The translations under genes and the position numbers were made by a program. The notes below the pieces were generated by a model. That model ran no database searches. It saw only the letters and a program-made list of their open reading frames with translations, and was not told the DNA's origin. Below, in pieces: positions 9,124 to 22,009 of a DNA stretch of 64,000 bases. Origin of the DNA: Methylomarinovum tepidoasis (GTDB lineage Bacteria > Pseudomonadota > Gammaproteobacteria > Methylococcales > Methylothermaceae); assembly GCF_030294985.1 (NCBI RefSeq), contig NZ_AP024718.1, positions 806,001-870,000 on the forward strand, in the 5' to 3' direction. Positions within the stretch are counted from its first letter, which is position 1, and every line of letters starts with the position of its first letter.

Positions 9124-9152
9124 TTGATTTCGATCAGGGGCACCGATAGAAT
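9124..9152 (+). promoter_or_regulatory. Candidate sigma-70 promoter of the ATP synthase operon
   Basis: TTGATT at 9124-9129 (4/6 to -35) and TAGAAT at 9147-9152 (5/6 to -10) are separated by exactly 17 bases. They lie in the gap between the parB stop and atpI, about 27 bases before the atpI ATG. This is the only good match seen in that gap. Confidence 0.6.
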
Positions 9153-9178
9153 CCGGGTCTTGTGTGTGCGGGGAAGCG

Positions 9179-9550
9179 ATGGCGATCAATGTCGCAGCCG
9201 CCGTCGGTCGGGTTCTGACCCTGCAGCTGGCGGTCGCAAGCTTGGTTTCGCTGGGAATCGGTCTGGTTTGGGGCTGGCCGGCGGCAAAATCGAGTGCGCT
9301 GGGGGCTTTGATCGCATTTCTTCCCAACGCTTATTTCGCCCTCAGGATCGCCCGTAGCCGCGGGCAGACGCCGAAGCAGATCGTGCGCGGCTTCTACCTG
9401 GGGGAAGTGGTCAAGCTGGTGTTGACCGCGACCCTGTTTTTTTTGGTACTGAGGATGCCCGGGCTGCGGTTCGGGCCGTTGTTTGCAGGATTCGTGGCAG
9501 TATTGGGCGCGTTCTGGCTCGCCCTGCTGCTGGACAAGAAGACCAAGTGA
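9179..9550 (+). CDS. atpI: ATP synthase subunit I (AtpI)
   Basis: Small integral membrane protein encoded first in many bacterial atp operons and proposed to help assemble the c-ring. About four hydrophobic segments are visible, including LTLQLAVASLVSLGIGLVWG, GALIAFLPNAYFALRIA and LVLTATLFFLVL. I choose the ATG at 9179 over an in-frame GTG at 9164 because an SD-like GGGGA lies just upstream. The length is then about 123 residues, normal for the family. It is separated from atpB by a six-base gap. Confidence 0.88.
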   Translation: MAINVAAAVGRVLTLQLAVASLVSLGIGLVWGWPAAKSSALGALIAFLPNAYFALRIARSRGQTPKQIVRGFYLGEVVKLVLTATLFFLVLRMPGLRFGPLFAGFVAVLGAFWLALLLDKKTK

Positions 9551-10631
<1,081 letters not shown>

Positions 10632-10692
10632 GGGCATCCGCCGGTGGCGGACTGACCGTCCCTTAAATCAAGACTGAACGAGGCAAAGGGTC

Positions 10693-11175
10693 GTGAGTAT
10701 CAACATTACCCTTCTGGGGCAGATGATCACTTTCGCGCTTCTGGTGTGGTTCACCATGAAGTACGTCTGGCCGCCCCTGATGGAAGCGCTCGAGGAGCGC
10801 AAGCGCAAAATCGCTGAGGGTCTGGAAGCGGCCGAGCGCGGCAAGCACGAAATGGAACTGGCCGAGAAACGGGCCAAGGAATTGCTGCGCGAAACCCGCG
10901 AGGAAGCCAACGAGATCCTCAACAAGGCCCAGAAACGGGCGAACGAGATCATCGACGACGCCAAGGAAACCGCCCGCCAGGAAGGCGAGCGCCTGATCGC
11001 GGCGGCCAAGGCCGAGATCGAACAGGAAATGCAGCGGGCCAAGGAAAGCCTTAGGGAGCAGGTTTCCCAACTGGTGGTGACCGCGGCCGGGCAGATCCTC
11101 CAGGAAGAGATCGACGCCGGCAAACATCGCCGCATCCTTGAAGAGGTCACCCAGCAACTGGAACGAGTGCCATGA
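10693..11175 (+). CDS. atpF: ATP synthase subunit b
   Basis: Peripheral-stalk subunit with one N-terminal membrane helix ([23 protein letters not shown]) and a long charged helix from about residue 35 to 125. The helix is rich in [15 protein letters not shown] and KAQKRANE repeats. The 160 residues begin with a GTG codon at 10693; no upstream ATG in frame gives a better fit. The stop overlaps the start of atpH. Confidence 0.95.
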   Translation: MSINITLLGQMITFALLVWFTMKYVWPPLMEALEERKRKIAEGLEAAERGKHEMELAEKRAKELLRETREEANEILNKAQKRANEIIDDAKETARQEGERLIAAAKAEIEQEMQRAKESLREQVSQLVVTAAGQILQEEIDAGKHRRILEEVTQQLERVP

Positions 11176-11708
11176 GCGAACCGATCACCCTGGCAAGGCC
11201 TTACGCCGAGGCCGCTTTCAAGCACGCCCTGGAGAGCGGCAGGCTCGAGCAATGGTCGAAGATGCTCGCTTTCCTCGCTGCCGCCCTGTCCGATCCCGAG
11301 CTGGTAGCGCTGGCCCAAAATCCCAAGATCGGCAAGGAGCGGTTTCTCCAGATCCTGCTCGACATCGGCAAGGGCTATCTGGACGCAGAAGGGCAGAACT
11401 TCGTCAAGTTGCTGGTTCACAACGACCGCATCACGCTGGCCCCGCAAATCCATGAGCTGTTCGAGCGCTACCGTGCCGAGCACGAAGGCATCGTGGACGT
11501 GGAAGTCAGGACCGCCTATCCCCTGGAAGCGGAAGATCAGGCCAAACTGACCCGGGCGCTGGAAAAGGCCCTGGGCCGGAAAATACGTCTGCAGCTTGCC
11601 GAGGACCGTGATCTGATCGGCGGGGTGGTCATCCGCGCGGGTGACAAGGTGATCGACGGCTCGGTGCGCGGGCGGCTCGAGCGTTTGGCAAAAAGACTCT
11701 ACAGCTAG
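11172..11708 (+). CDS. atpH: ATP synthase subunit delta
   Basis: Caps the F1 crown and ties it to the b stalk. The 178 residues start with the conserved [18 protein letters not shown] and end with [30 protein letters not shown], the family's C-terminal signature. It overlaps atpF by four bases. Confidence 0.96.
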   Translation: MSEPITLARPYAEAAFKHALESGRLEQWSKMLAFLAAALSDPELVALAQNPKIGKERFLQILLDIGKGYLDAEGQNFVKLLVHNDRITLAPQIHELFERYRAEHEGIVDVEVRTAYPLEAEDQAKLTRALEKALGRKIRLQLAEDRDLIGGVVIRAGDKVIDGSVRGRLERLAKRLYS

Positions 11709-11723
11709 AGCGAGAACAGAATT

Positions 11724-13265
11724 ATGCAATTGAATCCTGCGGAAATCAGCGATCTCATCAAAGAGAAGATCAAGGAATTCGAGGGTGCGGTGGAAGCCCG
11801 CACCCAGGGCACCATCGTCGGCATCACCGACGGCATCGTCCGCATCTACGGTCTTCAGGACGTCATGCACGGAGAGATGCTGGAGTTCCCCGGCGACACC
11901 TTCGGCATGGCCCTGAACCTGGAGCGCGATTCGGTCGGCGCCGTGGTCATGGGTTCCTATGAACACCTGAGCGAGGGCGACTGGGTCAAGTGCACCGGCA
12001 AGATCTTCCAGGTACCGGTGGGCGAGGCGCTGCTGGGGCGGGTGGTCGATGCGCTCGGCCGTCCTGTCGACGGTAAGGGGCCGGTCGAAACCGAACATTT
12101 TTCGGAGATCGAGAAGATCGCCCCCGGGGTGATCGCCCGGCAGTCGGTGGACCAGCCGCTGCAGACCGGCCTCAAGGCCATCGACTCGATGATTCCCATC
12201 GGCCGTGGCCAGCGTGAGCTCATCATCGGCGACCGCCAGACCGGTAAGACCGCCATCGCCATCGATACCATCATCAACCAGAAAGGCACCGGGGTGAAGT
12301 GTATCTACGTGGCGGTGGGACAGAAGCAGTCCACCGTCGCCAACATCGTCCGCAAGCTCGAAGAGCACGGCGCGATGGAATACACCACCGTGGTGGCGGC
12401 CACCGCGGCCGAATCGGCGGCATTGCAGTTCATCGCCCCCTATGCCGGCTGCGCCATGGGCGAATATTACCGCGACCGCGGTGAGGACGCCCTCATCATC
12501 TACGACGACCTCACCAAGCAGGCCTGGGCCTATCGTCAGGTATCCCTGCTGCTGCGGCGTCCGCCGGGCCGCGAGGCGTATCCCGGCGACATCTTCTACC
12601 TCCACTCGCGGCTGCTGGAGCGTGCCGCGCGCATCAGCGCTGCCGAGGTGGAAAAACGCACCAACGGTCAGGTGAAAGGCAAAACCGGTTCCCTGACCGC
12701 GCTGCCGATCATCGAAACCCAGGCCGGCGACGTGTCCGCCTTCGTGCCGACCAACGTGATCTCGATCACCGACGGTCAGATCTACCTGGAAACCGACCTC
12801 TTCAACGCCGGCATCCGCCCGGCGGTGAATCCGGGGATCTCGGTTTCCCGTGTCGGTGGTGCGGCCCAGACCAAGATCATCAAGAAACTCGGCGGCGGGA
12901 TCCGTCTCGATCTGGCCCAGTACCGGGAACTGGCGGCCTTCGCCCAGTTCGCCTCCGATCTGGACGAGGCCACTCGCAAGCAGATCGAGCGTGGCCAGCG
13001 CATCACCGAACTGCTCAAACAGCCCCAGTATCAGCCGATGAGCATCGCCGAGCAAGCGGTGTCGCTGTTCGCCGCCACCCAGGGTTATCTGGACGACGTC
13101 CCGGTCGACAAGATTCAGGATTTCGAGGCCGCGCTGCAGGATTTCGTCAAATCCGAATACGCCGATCTCCTCGAGGAGATCGACCGCACCGGCGATTACA
13201 ACGACGAAATCGCCGCGCGGTTGAAGGAAGCGGTCGAAAAGTTCAAATCCACTCACGCTTGGTAA
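11724..13265 (+). CDS. atpA: ATP synthase subunit alpha
   Basis: Non-catalytic nucleotide-binding F1 subunit of 513 residues, the E. coli length. Visible are [19 protein letters not shown], the P-loop [15 protein letters not shown], and the signature [17 protein letters not shown]. It is preceded by atpH and followed six bases later by atpG. A 932-codon open frame on the opposite strand (10668-13466) is a compositional shadow. Confidence 0.98.
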   Translation: MQLNPAEISDLIKEKIKEFEGAVEARTQGTIVGITDGIVRIYGLQDVMHGEMLEFPGDTFGMALNLERDSVGAVVMGSYEHLSEGDWVKCTGKIFQVPVGEALLGRVVDALGRPVDGKGPVETEHFSEIEKIAPGVIARQSVDQPLQTGLKAIDSMIPIGRGQRELIIGDRQTGKTAIAIDTIINQKGTGVKCIYVAVGQKQSTVANIVRKLEEHGAMEYTTVVAATAAESAALQFIAPYAGCAMGEYYRDRGEDALIIYDDLTKQAWAYRQVSLLLRRPPGREAYPGDIFYLHSRLLERAARISAAEVEKRTNGQVKGKTGSLTALPIIETQAGDVSAFVPTNVISITDGQIYLETDLFNAGIRPAVNPGISVSRVGGAAQTKIIKKLGGGIRLDLAQYRELAAFAQFASDLDEATRKQIERGQRITELLKQPQYQPMSIAEQAVSLFAATQGYLDDVPVDKIQDFEAALQDFVKSEYADLLEEIDRTGDYNDEIAARLKEAVEKFKSTHAW

Positions 13266-13271
13266 CGGGCC

Positions 13272-15559
<2,288 letters not shown>

Positions 15560-15570
15560 GGTAAAGGAAC

Positions 15571-16005
15571 ATGGCCATGACCATTCATGTGGATATCGTC
15601 AGCGCCGAAGCGGAGATCTATTCCGGGACTGCGGAAATGGTCTTCGCGCCGGCGGAGCTGGGCGAGGTGGGCATCGCCCCCCGCCACGCCCCGTTCCTGT
15701 CGCGTCTGATTCCGGGGGAGGTCCGGGTCAAGGTGTCGGCTTCCGAGGAACTGCCCTTCTACGTCTCCGGTGGGATCATCGAGGTCCAGCCCCACGTGGT
15801 GACGGTCCTGGCCGACACCGCCATCCGGGCCAAGGACATCGACGAGGCCGCCGCCCTGGAGGCCAAGCGCCGGGCCGAGGAGGCCCTCAAGGACCGTTCC
15901 GGCAAGATCGACTACGCCAAGGCCCAGGCGGAGCTGGCGGAAGCGGTGCGGCAGCTGCAGATTCTCGAGCGTTACAAGAAGCACAAGGGGCGCTTCGAAA
16001 AATAG
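15571..16005 (+). CDS. atpC: ATP synthase subunit epsilon
   Basis: Regulatory rotor subunit of 144 residues. The N-terminal beta-sandwich is [31 protein letters not shown] and the C-terminal helical hairpin is rich in [33 protein letters not shown]. Two in-frame ATGs (15571 and 15577) are possible. Last atp gene; a terminator follows at 16042-16077. Confidence 0.95.
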   Translation: MAMTIHVDIVSAEAEIYSGTAEMVFAPAELGEVGIAPRHAPFLSRLIPGEVRVKVSASEELPFYVSGGIIEVQPHVVTVLADTAIRAKDIDEAAALEAKRRAEEALKDRSGKIDYAKAQAELAEAVRQLQILERYKKHKGRFEK

Positions 16006-16041
16006 CGATCGTCGGCCGTTACAGGTTTGTGATTCTCGATG

Positions 16042-16077
16042 GCTCGTCAGGAAAGATCTTGGCGGGCTTTTTCTTTT
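16042..16077 (+). terminator. Rho-independent terminator after atpC
   Basis: A stem of GCTCGTC with GGCGGGC (seven pairs, two of them G-U) around a loop containing AAGATCTT, followed by a T-rich tail (TTTTTCTTTT). It separates the atp operon from glmU, whose SD begins about 25 bases further on. Confidence 0.75.
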
Positions 16078-16114
16078 GGACTACCTTTCTAGTTGTTCCC
16101 ATTCAGGAAAGGCG

Positions 16115-17479
16115 ATGCCCATGTTGAACGTGGTGATACTGGCCGCCGGCCAGGGGACGCGGATGCGTTCCGATCTTCCCAAAGTCCTGCACACCGTCGG
16201 CGGCAAGCCGCTGTTGCAGCATGTCTACGAGCTGGCGGCAAGCCTGCGGCCGGATTCGCTCACCGTCGTCTACGGCCACGGTGGGGAGCGGGTGAGACGA
16301 CGGTTCTCCGCTTGGCCGGTGCATTGGGTCGAACAAGTCCGCCAGTTAGGTACCGGCCACGCGGTGCAGCAGGCCCTGCCCCACCTGGAGCGGGGGCAGG
16401 TGCTGATTCTCTACGGCGACGTTCCCTTGCTCCGCAAACCCACGGTGTTGCGTCTGCTCGAAGCCGGCGCCGGCGGCAGGCTGGCATTGCTGACCGTCGA
16501 ACTCGAAGATCCCACCGGTTACGGCCGCATCGTCCGCGATCCTGACACAGGCCAGGTGCTGCGGATCGTGGAGGAAAAGGACGCCACTCCGGAGGAGAAG
16601 CCTATCCGAGAGGTCAACACCGGCATTCTGGCCGTACCGGTCGAGGCGTTGAAGATCTGGCTCGGGCGCTTGAACAACGACAACGCCCAGGGGGAATACT
16701 ATCTGACCGATATCATTGCCATGGCCGTGGCCGACGGGGTACCCATCGAGACGGTTGGCGCCGACCCCGATGAGGTCGAGGGGGTCAACAACAAGCGTCA
16801 ATTGGCGGAACTGGAGCGGGTCTGGCAGCGTCGTCAGGCCGGCGCGTTGATGGATCAGGGCGTGACTCTGCGCGATCCGGAGCGCTTCGACGTCCGCGGG
16901 GAGGTCGAGGCCGGCCGTGACGTGGAGATCGACCCCAACGTGATGCTGGAAGGCCGGGTCCGTCTCGGCGACCGGGTCAGGATCGGGATGGGTGCGGTCA
17001 TCCGCGACGCCGAGATCGGCAGTGATGTGGAAATCCTGCCTTACAGCGTCATCGACGGCGTCCGCATCGGGCCCGGGTGCCGCATCGGTCCCTTCGCCCG
17101 CCTGCGTCCGGAGACGGTGCTGGCCGACCACGTCCACATCGGCAACTTCGTCGAGATCAAGAAATCCTGCGTCGGTTCAGGTTCCAAGATCAATCATCTG
17201 AGCTATGTCGGTGACAGCGAGGTGGGGGCCGGGGTCAACATCGGCGCCGGCACCATCACCTGCAACTACGACGGCGTCAACAAGCACCGCACGGTGATCG
17301 GGGACGGTGCCTTCATCGGCTCCGACACCCAGCTGGTGGCGCCGGTGCGGGTCGGCGAGGGGGCCACCATCGGCGCCGGTTCCACCATCACCCGCGACGC
17401 CCCCGCCGGCAAGCTGACCCTCAGCCGCAGCAAACAGGTCACCGTCGAACACTGGCAACGTCCCCAGAAGAAATCTTGA
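16115..17479 (+). CDS. glmU: Bifunctional GlmU: N-acetylglucosamine-1-phosphate uridyltransferase / glucosamine-1-phosphate acetyltransferase
   Basis: Makes UDP-GlcNAc for peptidoglycan and LPS. The N-terminal pyrophosphorylase domain shows [21 protein letters not shown]. The C-terminal left-handed beta-helix shows hexapeptide repeats and [29 protein letters not shown] place the start at the ATG at 16115 (SD GGAAAGG upstream), giving 454 residues against 456 in E. coli, rather than at the upstream TTG at 16076, which lies in the atp terminator. Confidence 0.96.
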   Translation: MPMLNVVILAAGQGTRMRSDLPKVLHTVGGKPLLQHVYELAASLRPDSLTVVYGHGGERVRRRFSAWPVHWVEQVRQLGTGHAVQQALPHLERGQVLILYGDVPLLRKPTVLRLLEAGAGGRLALLTVELEDPTGYGRIVRDPDTGQVLRIVEEKDATPEEKPIREVNTGILAVPVEALKIWLGRLNNDNAQGEYYLTDIIAMAVADGVPIETVGADPDEVEGVNNKRQLAELERVWQRRQAGALMDQGVTLRDPERFDVRGEVEAGRDVEIDPNVMLEGRVRLGDRVRIGMGAVIRDAEIGSDVEILPYSVIDGVRIGPGCRIGPFARLRPETVLADHVHIGNFVEIKKSCVGSGSKINHLSYVGDSEVGAGVNIGAGTITCNYDGVNKHRTVIGDGAFIGSDTQLVAPVRVGEGATIGAGSTITRDAPAGKLTLSRSKQVTVEHWQRPQKKS

Positions 17480-17494
17480 AGCGAGGTAAGTGAT

Positions 17495-19324
17495 ATGTGT
17501 GGCATCGTCGGCGCCATCGCGCAGCGCAACGTGGTTCCCATCCTGATCGAAGGCCTGCGGCGGTTGGAATACCGCGGCTACGATTCGGCCGGGGTGGCGG
17601 TGATTCAGGACGGCGAGATCCGCCGCCGCCGCAAACAGGGCAAGGTGGCCGAGCTGGCCGCCGCCATCGAAGCCGATCCCATCGAGGGCCGGATCGGCAT
17701 CGCCCACACCCGCTGGGCCACCCACGGGGTGCCGAGCGAACGCAACGCCCATCCCCACGTGTGCCGGAACACCGTCGCCCTGGTCCACAACGGCATCATC
17801 GAGAACCACGAAACCCTACGCGAGGAACAGACAGCCGCCGGCTATGAATTCACCTCCGAAACCGACACCGAGGTGGTGGTCCACGCGGTCCACGACCAGC
17901 TCCAGCGCACCGGTTCCCTGTTGGAGGCGGTCCAGGCCACGGTCGCCAAGCTGGAAGGGGCCTATGCTCTCGGAGTGGTCAGCGTCACCGAACCGGACGT
18001 GCTGGTGGCCTGCCGCAAAGGCAGCCCGCTGGTGATCGGCCTCGGCATCGGCGAATACTTCATCGCCTCCGACATCGCCGCCCTGCTGCCGGTGACCCGG
18101 CGCTTCGTCTTCCTCGAGGACGGCGACATCGCCGAGCTGACCCCGGAGGGCGTGCGGATCTTCGACGCGGCCGGCAATCCGGTGGAGCGGCCGGTCAAGG
18201 ACAGCGAGGTTCAGCTCGATGCGGTGGAACGGGGGGAATACCGCCATTACATGCAGAAGGAGATCTTCGAACAGCCCCGCGCCATCGCCGAGACCCTGGA
18301 AGGCCGCTTCAACGGCCTGAAGCTGATCGAGGAAGCCTTCGGCAACGACGCGCCGGCGGTATTCGATCGGGTCAAGGCGGTGCAGATTCTCGCCTGTGGC
18401 ACCAGTTATCATGCCGGCCTGGTGGCGCGCTACTGGATGGAATCCCTGGCCGGCATCCCCTGCAACGTCGAGGTGGCGAGCGAATACCGCTACCGCGATC
18501 CGGTGCTGCTGCCCGACACCTTGGTGGTCACCATCTCCCAATCCGGGGAAACCGCCGACACCCTGGCGGCGTTGGAGGAGGCCAAGCACCGCGGCGCGCT
18601 CCATTCCCTGGCCATCTGCAACGTGCAGGAAAGCTCGCTGGTGCGCGAATCCGACCTGGTACTGCTGACCCGTGCCGGCCCCGAGATCGGCGTCGCCTCC
18701 ACCAAGGCTTTCACCACCCAGCTGGTGGCTTTGATGATGCTGACCATCGCCCTGGGACGGCGTCACCGCCTCGACCGGGTGACGGAAAAGCGCATCGCCT
18801 CCCAGCTCTTCGCCCTGCCGGCCCGGGTCGAGGACGTGCTGGAACTGGACGACCGGATCCGCGCCCTGTCGGAACGCTTCGCCGACAAACAGCACGCCCT
18901 GTTTCTGGGACGGGGCAGTCACTATCCCGTCGCCATGGAAGGTGCCCTCAAGCTCAAGGAAATCTCCTACATCCACGCCGAAGCCTATCCCGCCGGTGAG
19001 CTCAAACACGGCCCCCTGGCGCTGGTGGACGCCGACATGCCGGTGATCGCCGTGGCGCCCAACAACTCCCTGCTGGAAAAGCTCAAATCCAACCTGCAGG
19101 AGGTCAGGGCCCGCGGTGGCGAGCTGTACGTGTTCGCCGACGAGACCCTTGACGTGCAGCCCGATGACCATACCCACGTGCTGACCGTGACCCCCACCGA
19201 AAACGAGCTGTCGCCGGTGATCTTCACCGTGCCGCTGCAGCTTCTGGCCTATCACGTGGCGGTGATCCGCGGCACCGATGTGGATCAGCCGCGCAATCTG
19301 GCCAAGTCGGTGACGGTGGAGTAA
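17495..19324 (+). CDS. glmS: Glutamine-fructose-6-phosphate aminotransferase
   Basis: First step of hexosamine synthesis: glutamine plus fructose-6-phosphate to glucosamine-6-phosphate. At 609 residues it has the E. coli length. Cys2 in MCGIVGA is the glutaminase nucleophile. Two SIS domains follow, with [48 protein letters not shown] and the C-terminal LAKSVTVE. It starts 15 bases after glmU, so the two form a UDP-GlcNAc operon. No glmS ribozyme could fit in that gap. Confidence 0.98.
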   Translation: MCGIVGAIAQRNVVPILIEGLRRLEYRGYDSAGVAVIQDGEIRRRRKQGKVAELAAAIEADPIEGRIGIAHTRWATHGVPSERNAHPHVCRNTVALVHNGIIENHETLREEQTAAGYEFTSETDTEVVVHAVHDQLQRTGSLLEAVQATVAKLEGAYALGVVSVTEPDVLVACRKGSPLVIGLGIGEYFIASDIAALLPVTRRFVFLEDGDIAELTPEGVRIFDAAGNPVERPVKDSEVQLDAVERGEYRHYMQKEIFEQPRAIAETLEGRFNGLKLIEEAFGNDAPAVFDRVKAVQILACGTSYHAGLVARYWMESLAGIPCNVEVASEYRYRDPVLLPDTLVVTISQSGETADTLAALEEAKHRGALHSLAICNVQESSLVRESDLVLLTRAGPEIGVASTKAFTTQLVALMMLTIALGRRHRLDRVTEKRIASQLFALPARVEDVLELDDRIRALSERFADKQHALFLGRGSHYPVAMEGALKLKEISYIHAEAYPAGELKHGPLALVDADMPVIAVAPNNSLLEKLKSNLQEVRARGGELYVFADETLDVQPDDHTHVLTVTPTENELSPVIFTVPLQLLAYHVAVIRGTDVDQPRNLAKSVTVE

Positions 19325-19361
19325 ATTCATCGTTTTCGAACCGAACCTTGAGGAGGAAACG

Positions 19362-19775
19362 ATGAGACGACGTCACTTCATGACCGGTGCCGCCGTCCTC
19401 GCCGCCGCCGGGGCGGTGCGTCCCGCACTGGCCGCTCCGCCGTCGCCGGCCGGCGGCGTCTATTACACTCAAGACCTGCCGGGACGCTGGAAGGGCAAGG
19501 AGGCCGGTCATGTGCCGCGGATGGAGGTGCTGGGGCGGGTCGGTGGCCTCCATATCCGGGTGACCACCGCTCATCCGATGGATGGCTGCCGTCATTACAT
19601 CGTCAAGCACGTGATCCTCGACGGCAAATACCGCTTCTTGGACGAGCATCTCTTCGACCCGGAAAAAGACAAGGTGCCGGTATCCGAATTCAACCTGGGT
19701 ACCTATCGCGGGCAGATCTACCTGCTCAGCATGTGCAACCTGCACGACGTCTGGCTGGCGACCTACCGGGTCTGA
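19362..19775 (+). CDS. Tat-exported superoxide-reductase-like (desulfoferrodoxin centre II) protein
   Basis: A 137-residue protein with a twin-arginine signal (RRRHFM, then AVLAAAGAVRPALA) and a single SOR/neelaredoxin-type domain. The Fe ligands of the family are all visible: His50 (in GHVP), His71 (HPM), His78 (HYI), and Cys125 with His128 in MCNLHDVW. The catalytic Glu-Lys pair that normally precedes the first histidine (EKHVP) is replaced by Glu47-Ala-Gly-His, so the lysine is missing and one residue is inserted. A strong SD (GAGGAGGAAACG) is present. It is periplasmic by prediction, whereas classical SORs are mostly cytoplasmic. It could reduce superoxide or act as an iron-sulfide carrier; the family match is firm, the activity is not. 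Confidence 0.8.
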   Translation: MRRRHFMTGAAVLAAAGAVRPALAAPPSPAGGVYYTQDLPGRWKGKEAGHVPRMEVLGRVGGLHIRVTTAHPMDGCRHYIVKHVILDGKYRFLDEHLFDPEKDKVPVSEFNLGTYRGQIYLLSMCNLHDVWLATYRV

Positions 19776-19805
19776 CGCGCTCATCAATTTGCTTTTTGCT
19801 TTTCC

Positions 19806-19901
19806 GGAGGGCTGGGAAGGGTCTGCCGGGCCGAAATCCGTCCGTGAATTTAGGCCCGGTGCAGCCTTCCCTGGCCGCTGACAAACCCTTCCCAGCCCTC
19901 C
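19806..19901. repeat. Dispersed palindromic element, copy 1
   Basis: An intergenic, 96-base nested palindrome. The outer arms at 19806-19822 and 19885-19901 are 17-base perfect inverted repeats (GGAGGGCTGGGAAGGGT and its complement). Inside lie CCGGGCC and GGCCCGG, flanking a loop with GAATTTA. A second copy is at 55681-55766. It sits between the SOR-like and FliL-like genes and contains no ORF; it might also act as a terminator. Confidence 0.85.
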
Positions 19902-19964
19902 TCCCGCAGGGAGGGGCGTGGCAGTCTATACTTGCTCCTGAAGCAATTTTTTCAGGAGCGAGAA

Positions 19965-20381
19965 ATGAGACACGTCTATCGACTGAGCGGATGGTGGCTG
20001 CTGGCGCTGCTGATTCTGGCTGTACCGGCCTGGGCCGGGGATGACGAAGAGGAGGAGAAGGCGACCCCGGAGATCGAATATCTGGCCCTGCAGCCGAAGC
20101 TGATCGTCAACCTGGCCGGCCGCCGCCATTATCTGCGCGCCGACGTGCAGCTGATGATCAAGGGCAAGGACAACAAGGAGCGGATCCAGAAGCACATGCC
20201 GCTGATCCGCCATGCCCTGATCATGTTGTTCAGCGGTCTGCCGCCGGAGCAGGTCGCCGACATTTCCCAGCGCGAGCAGCTGCGGGAGAAAGCGCTGATG
20301 GAGATCCGCAAACTGCTCGACCGTTATTCCGACAGCGACGGCCTCAAGGATGTGTTTTTCACCGAATTCCTGGTGCAATGA
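19965..20381 (+). CDS. FliL-family protein outside any flagellar operon
   Basis: A 138-residue exported protein. A hydrophobic segment (WWLLALLILAVPAWA) ends in a likely signal-peptidase site, then an acidic linker DDEEEEK. A FliL-like domain follows: YLALQPKLIVNLAGRRHYLRADVQLMIKG, HMPLIRHALIMLFSGLPPEQVADISQREQLREKALMEIRKLL, and VFFTEFLVQ at the end. FliL normally stiffens the flagellar motor-stator interface. The frame extends up to 19932, but the ATG at 19965 has the SD GAGCGAG and gives a clean signal peptide. No motility gene is in the window. Confidence 0.75.
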   Translation: MRHVYRLSGWWLLALLILAVPAWAGDDEEEEKATPEIEYLALQPKLIVNLAGRRHYLRADVQLMIKGKDNKERIQKHMPLIRHALIMLFSGLPPEQVADISQREQLREKALMEIRKLLDRYSDSDGLKDVFFTEFLVQ

Positions 20382-20424
20382 CGCTATAATCGCCCTGGGC
20401 AGTCAGGCCTGAAGGGAGGAAACC

Positions 20425-20769
20425 ATGCCGTATCTGCGTATCGAAACCAACGTTGAGCTGGATGACGCCAAGATCGACCATTTACTGTCCGCCGCCTCCA
20501 AGGCGATCGCGGCGGAGCTGGGCAAACCGGAACGTTACGTGATGGTGCAGGTGACCGGCGGGGCGGCGCTGATGTTCGATGCCAGTCGGGAACCGGCCGC
20601 CTATGTGGAGCTGAAGAGCATCGGTCTGCCCGAAGGCCAGACCCAGCCGCTGTCGCGCTTTTTGTGTGCCTTTCTGGAGAAGGAGCTGGGAATCGCGCCG
20701 GACCGGATCTATATCGAGTTCATCGACATTCCCCGAAAATTCTGGGGCTGGAACGGCGGGACGTTCTAA
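20425..20769 (+). CDS. MIF/phenylpyruvate tautomerase family protein
   Basis: A 114-residue member of the tautomerase superfamily, MIF branch. The N-terminal Pro2 (MPYLRIETNV) becomes the catalytic base after Met removal. The lysine in LGKPERYVMVQV corresponds to the active-site Lys of MIF, and the C-terminal RIYIEFIDIPRKFWGWNGGTF matches the family. These proteins form trimers and catalyse keto-enol tautomerisation; the physiological substrate in bacteria is unclear. An SD of GGGAGGAAACC precedes the ATG. Confidence 0.88.
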   Translation: MPYLRIETNVELDDAKIDHLLSAASKAIAAELGKPERYVMVQVTGGAALMFDASREPAAYVELKSIGLPEGQTQPLSRFLCAFLEKELGIAPDRIYIEFIDIPRKFWGWNGGTF

Positions 20770-20782
20770 TAGCGAATGAAGG

Positions 20783-20807
20783 AAGGGCCGGTCGCGACCG
20801 GCCCTTT
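20783..20807. terminator. Bidirectional terminator between MIF gene and lipoprotein gene
   Basis: A perfect 24-base palindrome (arms AAGGGCCGGTCG and its complement) at 20783-20806, between two convergent genes, with A- and T-rich ends on either side. It can serve transcripts from both directions. Confidence 0.85.
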
Positions 20808-20812
20808 CAGAC

Positions 20813-21310
20813 TCAGTGCCAGCCGCCGTACTGCTTGGTCAGGTCCCCCTTGAAGCCGGTCGAGGAGCGCTTGCCTCCCTGGCTGGGGCGCATGTTGATC
20901 GCCGCTCCGGCCGCCTTGGCGATGTTCTCCGGGGTCAGGCCGCCTAGCTGACGGGCGGATTTCACCACCAGATCGGTATAGGGGCTGATGTCTTGTTCCA
21001 CCACCTGATTGCTGGTGACCACCGCCAGCAGCTGTTTGTTGTCGGGCAGCCTGGCCACCAGCAACAGGGGATAGGGGGCAGTGGCCGGAATGGTGATTTC
21101 GAAATGGCCGCTGGCGTCGGCGTCCGTGGTCGCCAGCAGACGGCCTTGTTCATCGGTTGCCTCGATCACCGCCAGCGGCACCGGGCCGTTGTCGTCGCTG
21201 ACCAGCCCCTTGATGGTCGTGGGTCCCCGGCCGGTAGCGCTGCCGTTGTCTTCGCTGCAGCCACCGAGCGCCAGTCCCAGGATGAAAATCAGCCAGAAAA
21301 ACGGTTTCAT
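20813..21310 (-). CDS. Lipoprotein with a carboxypeptidase-regulatory-like (CarboxypepD_reg) fold
   Basis: The signal MKPFFWLIFILGLALGGCS is a lipobox, so the mature protein should be membrane-anchored. The central region (about 35-110) reads TTIKGLVSDDNGPVPLAVIEATDEQGRLLATTDADASGHFEI, a one-domain beta-sandwich of the carboxypeptidase-regulatory/transthyretin-like kind. The C-terminal 50 residues hold no recognised domain. The ATG at 21310 has GAGGTG at a good distance; an in-frame GTG at 21319 is less likely. It follows the DUF1244 gene by about 20 bases, so the two may be co-transcribed. Function unknown. Confidence 0.75.
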   Translation of the reverse strand: MKPFFWLIFILGLALGGCSEDNGSATGRGPTTIKGLVSDDNGPVPLAVIEATDEQGRLLATTDADASGHFEITIPATAPYPLLLVARLPDNKQLLAVVTSNQVVEQDISPYTDLVVKSARQLGGLTPENIAKAAGAAINMRPSQGGKRSSTGFKGDLTKQYGGWH

Positions 21311-21331
21311 GGTCGTCACCTCTTCAGGAAG

Positions 21332-21649
21332 TCATTGGGATGCCTGTTCTTGTTTGCGTTTCTGCCTCTCTTCGTAGGCTTTGAGCTGTTCCGGGGTCGC
21401 TTCGGTCTGGTATTTGGCTTTCCATTCCGCATACGGCATGCCGTAGATCTGCTCCCTTGCGGTTTCGTAATCCAGTTCGACGCCCCGGGCTTCGGCTTCG
21501 GCCTTGAGCCATTTGGCCAGACAGTTGCGGCAGAAGTCGGCGGTGATCATCAGTTCGATGTTCTGCACCTCCGGATGATTGCGCAAATGTTCGACCAGGC
21601 GGCGGAAAGCGGCCGCTTCGATTTCGTTTTGGAGTCGTTCGTCCATCAT
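21332..21649 (-). CDS. DUF1244 family protein
   Basis: A compact protein of 105 residues. The DUF1244 signature is clear: EIEAAAFRRLVEHLRNHPEVQNIELMITADFCRNCLAKWLKAEAEARG, then YGMPYAEWKAKYQ. The short C-x2-C (CRNC) is conserved in the family. The frame stays open far upstream, but the family begins at MMDERLQNEIEAAAF, so I place the start at 21649 (or 21646). Function unknown. Confidence 0.88.
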   Translation of the reverse strand: MMDERLQNEIEAAAFRRLVEHLRNHPEVQNIELMITADFCRNCLAKWLKAEAEARGVELDYETAREQIYGMPYAEWKAKYQTEATPEQLKAYEERQKRKQEQASQ

Positions 21650-21742
21650 GGTTTTCCGGGAAGGTTGATTCGAAGATCCGTTGTTGCACAGGGGAAGGGG
21701 ACAGGATAGCATAGCCAGATCGGATCGATTCGGATCGCTCTC

Positions 21743-22009
21743 ATGCGGATAGACCGGTTCTTTCACGCACCCGTGCCGCACAGCGCAGGCCGGAACCCGG
21801 TTCCCGTCAGGGCGGTCGAAGCGGTGCGGCCGGTTCCTCGGGAGGATATGCGCCGTCCACTGAGCGAATTCGTTCAGCGGTCCGGCGGTGCCGCGGCGGC
21901 CGATTTGCCCACCGACCGGCGGATACGTCAGGCGCTCGAGGCTTATCTGAGCCATAGCGCACCGGAAACCGCAGCGGCAACCTTGTTCGGCGTGGACGTT
22001 TACGTATGA
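21743..22009 (+). CDS. Small hypothetical protein ending in LFGVDVYV
   Basis: An 88-residue soluble protein with a proline/arginine-rich N-terminal half and a short helical C-terminal part ([31 protein letters not shown]). The last six residues resemble those of small uncharacterised gammaproteobacterial proteins ending in (L/I)GVD(L/V)YA-like tails. Its stop overlaps the yciB start by four bases (ATGA), which supports translation. The start codon is uncertain; no strong SD is visible. Confidence 0.6.
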   Translation: MRIDRFFHAPVPHSAGRNPVPVRAVEAVRPVPREDMRRPLSEFVQRSGGAAAADLPTDRRIRQALEAYLSHSAPETAAATLFGVDVYV

